Assembly: GCA_030036985.1 (NCBI GenBank)
Contig: JASHSD010000438.1
Location: 1 to 8,419 of the forward strand
Length of the DNA stretch: 8,419 nucleotides
From: Bryobacteraceae bacterium
GTDB lineage: Bacteria > Acidobacteriota > Terriglobia > Bryobacterales > Bryobacteraceae
Direction: 5' to 3'
Shown piece after piece: positions 5,849-8,419 of the stretch. The notes beneath the pieces were generated by a model. The model saw nothing but the letters and a program-made list of their open reading frames with translations. It was not told the DNA's origin and did no database searches. Each line of letters begins with the position of its first letter. The stretch's first letter is position 1. The position numbers and the translations under genes were made by a program.

Positions 5849-6794
5849 GTTGATTCTTCCCTTCCTTCGCCCCATCGAGCATCTGATCCTCGATGAAGAA
5901 ATCTCGGAAATCATGGTGAATGGATCGGGCCGGATCTTCATCGAATGCAGTGGCAGTCTCATTGAGGTGCCGGGAGCGCACCTCACGGAGAAAAACCTCC
6001 AGGTCGCAGTTCGGAATATCGCCCGTGCCCTGGGAGACGAGATCAATGAACAACGGCCGCTGCTCGACTCCCGGCTGCCGGACGGATCGCGTGTCGCTGC
6101 CGTCATACCGCCGTGCAGCATTGGTGGAACCACGCTGACCATCCGGAAATTTCACTCGAAACGATATACGGCTGACGAACTCGTTCACATCGGTTCCCTT
6201 ACCGGCGAACTCCTGGAAACGCTGATGGGCACAATCCACGCACGCCACAACATCCTTATCAGCGGCGGAACGGGTACAGGAAAGACAACTCTGCTCAACG
6301 CTCTGGGTGCCTTCATCCCCGACATCGAGCGGATCGTGCTAATCGAGGACACCGCGGAAATCCAGCTCGAAAAGCCGAACCTTGTTCGCTTCGAGGCGCG
6401 GCGCGAACAGCCCGACCTGCCGCCGGTTACCATTCGCGACTTGGTCCGCGCCTCGCTTCGGCATCGCCCCGATCGGATCGTGCTCGGCGAGGTGCGCGGG
6501 GAAGAGGCATTTGATCTCTTGCAGGCGCTCAACACCGGACACTCCGGCAGCCTTTCCACCATCCATGCGAATTCTGCACAGCAGGCTATCGCGCGGTTGA
6601 CGAGCTGTGTGCTTCAAGCCGGTGTGGAACTGCCTTATGCGGCCATCCGGGCCAACATCGCCGACGCCGTCCAGTTCATTCTCCATATAGAAAGGCGGAA
6701 CGGCGCGCGCCGTGCCGTGGAACTCATAAGGATCGACCGCTATGACGCGTCCCAGGACCGGTACGACACCAAAGTCGTCTACAGCCGGGCGTAA
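5838..6794 (+). CDS. VirB11/TrbB/CpaF-type secretion ATPase
   Basis: A 318-residue hexameric-type ATPase that energises assembly and substrate passage of the type IV channel at the cytoplasmic face of the membrane. The N-terminal domain has the typical ISEIMVNGSGRIFIE (22-36) and RLPDGSRVAAVIPP (79-92) motifs. Then come IRKF (102-105), Walker A GGTGTGKT at 143-150, the Asp box IVLIEDTAEIQL (166-177), Walker B RPDRIVLGEVRGEEAFDLLQ (210-229) and the His box GHSGSLSTIHAN (234-245). All key residues are present. Its length is near TrbB and clearly shorter than CpaF (about 450), and the T4SS neighbours support a conjugation role rather than Tad pili. The gene overlaps the small upstream ORF and the downstream primase, so a polycistronic message is likely. 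Confidence 0.93.
   Translation: MGFELILPFLRPIEHLILDEEISEIMVNGSGRIFIECSGSLIEVPGAHLTEKNLQVAVRNIARALGDEINEQRPLLDSRLPDGSRVAAVIPPCSIGGTTLTIRKFHSKRYTADELVHIGSLTGELLETLMGTIHARHNILISGGTGTGKTTLLNALGAFIPDIERIVLIEDTAEIQLEKPNLVRFEARREQPDLPPVTIRDLVRASLRHRPDRIVLGEVRGEEAFDLLQALNTGHSGSLSTIHANSAQQAIARLTSCVLQAGVELPYAAIRANIADAVQFILHIERRNGARRAVELIRIDRYDASQDRYDTKVVYSRA
6728..6732 (+). promoter_or_regulatory. ribosome binding site for the primase gene
   Basis: AAGGA at 6728-6732, 9 nt before ATG 6742 and inside the end of the VirB11-type gene. A later in-frame ATG at 6808 (residue 23) has no clear site, so 6742 is preferred, but the first 22 residues are polar and not part of the domain. Confidence 0.55.
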
Positions 6795-7458
6795 AACTCG
6801 CGAGCCGATGGACCCGGACATTCCCGTCCGGTACATTCGGGAGAATTTCCGCCCAGAGGATCGCATCGCCGTCGTTTTGATTCAGAAGGACACCCGCCGT
6901 GCAATCCAGCACGTCGCCACCGCAGACAGAATTTCCCAGCCAGAATTCCAGGCAAGATTGCGCCACGCAAACGCATCGCGTCACGAGGTCTACATCGGGA
7001 TGAATCCCGTCCGCGAGGCCAGCCATTCCCGTACCAAGGCGGACATTGCCGCGATCCGGCATGTCTATTTGGATTTCGATGACAACGGTACCACCGCCGT
7101 TCAGGCTCTCATGAGGCGGGACGACATTCCTGAGCCGAATTATCTAGTGAACACATCCTCGGATCGCTGGCAGGTGGTTTGGAAGGTGGAAGGATTCGGC
7201 ATCGAAGACGCGGAACGGCTGATGCGGCATCTCGCGCGCGAAACCGGTGGCGACCCTGCCGCCACTGACAGCAGTCGGGTATTACGGTTGCCCGGCTTTC
7301 TTTCCCACAAGCACGGAACACCGTTCTTGGTGCGTGTGGAGTCTCGCGCAGCAAGATCATATCGTCCTGACCAGTTCCCCAAAGTGCCATTGGAGGAGCA
7401 AAGCGGACGTGCCTTGATCGATCGCTCGGAAACGGGCACGGCGGCCCCGTCGTGCTGA
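6742..7458 (+). CDS. RepB-type plasmid DNA primase (AEP superfamily), C-terminus lost by frameshift
   Basis: A 238-residue ORF whose body matches the RepB_primase family (PF16793 by memory), which synthesises primers for plasmid or conjugated DNA. Visible motifs: VYIGMNP (83-89), the catalytic VYLDFDD with Asp 111 and 113 (108-114), the NTSSDRWQVVWKV strand (137-149), and GGDPAATDSSRVLRLPGF (169-186), which holds a third acidic site and the conserved Arg/Pro-Gly, then HK at 189-190. The catalytic domain is complete, but the ORF ends at TGA 7456-7458 after an uninformative tail (TGTAAPSC). The helical C-terminal part continues in another frame to 7666. It overlaps the VirB11-type gene by 53 nt. 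It may still act as a truncated primase. Confidence 0.8.
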   Translation: MTRPRTGTTPKSSTAGRKTREPMDPDIPVRYIRENFRPEDRIAVVLIQKDTRRAIQHVATADRISQPEFQARLRHANASRHEVYIGMNPVREASHSRTKADIAAIRHVYLDFDDNGTTAVQALMRRDDIPEPNYLVNTSSDRWQVVWKVEGFGIEDAERLMRHLARETGGDPAATDSSRVLRLPGFLSHKHGTPFLVRVESRAARSYRPDQFPKVPLEEQSGRALIDRSETGTAAPSC

Positions 7459-7666
7459 ACATCTATCGCAGTCCGAACGGGATTGGGCTTACGCCAAACG
7501 GGCCTTATCGCGAGGCGATGCTCCAGACAAGGTTATTGCCGCGATCGCCCGATATCGAAACGGCGAGAAAAGCGACGTAGATGCTTACGCCACTCGAACA
7601 GTTCAGAAAGCCATACAGTCCCTTGAAGCGGAACGACACTTAGCCAGGCTGGAGATCGGACGATGA
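7418..7666 (+). pseudogene. C-terminal helical part of the primase, in the +1 frame
   Basis: In the frame one base ahead of the primase, an open stretch runs from 7418 (just after TGA 7415-7417) to TGA 7664-7666, encoding 82 residues. It contains LSQSERDWAYAKRALSRGD, VIAAIARYRNG, VDAYATRTVQKAIQSLE, typical of the helical region that follows RepB-type primase domains. It has no ATG, GTG or TTG start in the conserved part, so it is not a separate gene. The join is probably near the CCCC at 7445-7448: removing one C restores a continuous protein (AARRAEHLSQSE). Either the gene is broken, the read has an extra C, or the frame is shifted in translation; no classic slippery site with stimulator is evident. 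Confidence 0.75.
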
Positions 7667-8419
7667 TTTACCGTTGGAGTCTGCCATGTTCGCGAGAACT
7701 TGCAGGAATACACGCAACGCTTGGGAAGACTTATCTGACCGATAGATGACACCGAATTCGACCATCACTCGCGCATCCTTCAGTTCGCGAAATACGATGC
7801 CCTTCACTTGGATGCGGCGCGCCGTGGACTCCTTTACAAAGCCAACACCGATCCCATTGCTAATCGCATCGAACATTTCATCGTATGTTAGAGCCTTGCG
7901 TACGATATTCGGCCAAGTACCCACATTTGTGGCACATACTGAGAAGGTGATCGTAGAGCACCGGACTAACCTCGCGCGCGAGCCAGACCGCGGGCTGCTC
8001 TGAAAGCGCCGATAAGGATAGCGGACCCGGTTCGTCCAGCAGCATTCCTTCCGGTACTGCCAACACGAGATTTGTCTGCCAGAAGACTTGCGATGATACC
8101 TCGTCCGATCTGAGCGGCAAGATGATCAATCCGGCGTCCAGAGATTCGCGAAGAACCCATTCCAACTGTGTTGGGCAGTAGGCGCTTCTGAAGTCAAGCT
8201 CGACCTCAGGCATCGCCCGCGAAAACTCCCGACGAATCTCTATGAGTCGGCCATTGTCCAGAAATGGGGTAAACCCTACCTTGAAAAGTCCCGTTTCACC
8301 GCGGTTCGCTGCCGCGCCGCGATCCGCGGCTCGCTGGGAATATTCAAGGGACTTCCGTGCTTCCTGCACGAAGGCAATGCCTCCGGACGTCAGTACAACT
8401 CCACCCCAGTGCCTAGCGA
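7640..8419 (-). pseudogene. LysR-family transcriptional regulator, frameshifted and cut by right edge
   Basis: Read on the minus strand, the frame is open from the right edge (first whole codon at 8417) to TGA at 7878-7880, with a second frame continuing to TAA at 7640-7642. The first part starts in the end of the HTH wing (VVLTSGGIAFVQEARKSL, where LT..G is the usual LysR pattern), then the linker helix, then the effector-binding domain (LFKVGFTPFLDNG, VLRESLDAGLIILPL, LSALSEQPAVWLAREVSP). The second frame supplies PNIVRKALTYDEMFDAISNG, IGVGFVKEST and VIYRSDKSSQALRVFL, the rest of that domain. The join is at about 7911-7925; removing one G of the GG opposite 7913-7914 gives YLPNIV, the expected family motif. 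The helix-turn-helix itself is beyond the edge. Its inducer and targets cannot be told. Its 3' end overlaps the primase tail by 27 nt. Confidence 0.85.

Noticed and set aside
1..8419. CRISPR array, tRNA or rRNA genes
   Set aside because: No regularly spaced direct repeats, tRNA-like folds or rRNA-like stretches were seen in reading the window.

Overview
The window reads as part of a conjugative or integrative/mobilisable element in a moderately GC-rich Gram-negative bacterium. Seven plus-strand genes form a tightly packed transfer module: a VirB8-type secretion protein cut by the left edge, a small two-helix membrane protein, a winged-helix protein of the Replic_Relax type, a second putative DNA-binding protein, a ribbon-helix-helix (RHH) protein, a VirD4/TraG-type coupling ATPase, a 75-residue orphan and a VirB11/TrbB-type ATPase. 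A RepB-type (AEP superfamily) primase follows. From memory of similar proteins, Acidobacteriota (Solibacter/Koribacter-like) is the most likely host; this is inference and no rRNA or taxonomic marker is present.

Layout. 1-2970: VirB8 C-terminus, membrane protein, Replic_Relax-like protein and a second DNA-binding candidate, with 4-10 nt gaps and Shine-Dalgarno sequences that overlap or closely follow the preceding stop codon. 2971-3267: the only sizeable non-coding gap, about 300 nt, packed with inverted repeats. The largest has 22-nt arms with one mismatch around a 55-nt centre that holds a nested hairpin and a doubled CTCCTGC. It resembles an origin of transfer or a plasmid/ICE control site. 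3268-6794: RHH protein, coupling protein, orphan and VirB11-type ATPase, linked by stop/SD overlaps or coding overlaps. 6742-7666: a RepB-type primase whose C-terminal helical part is in another frame after an early stop. 7640-8419 on the minus strand: a LysR-family regulator, cut by the right edge and also frameshifted.

How the parts may work together. The RHH protein and the Replic_Relax-like protein are candidates for recognising the repeat-rich gap. The coupling protein would bring the nicked DNA to the channel, VirB8 and the VirB11-type ATPase would build and power the channel, and the primase would prime the incoming strand. No HUH-type relaxase catalytic motif is visible. Instead the Replic_Relax-like protein carries a segment that looks like the part downstream of the catalytic domain in some relaxases, joined to a winged helix and a nuclease-like C-terminus. 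With the inverted-repeat gap beside it, this is the most interesting part of the window.

The LysR gene, which points toward the transfer module, is probably host or cargo DNA, so the 7640-7666 convergent overlap may lie near an edge of the transfer module. The two frameshifts within about 500 nt are either gene decay or base-calling errors in short homopolymers.
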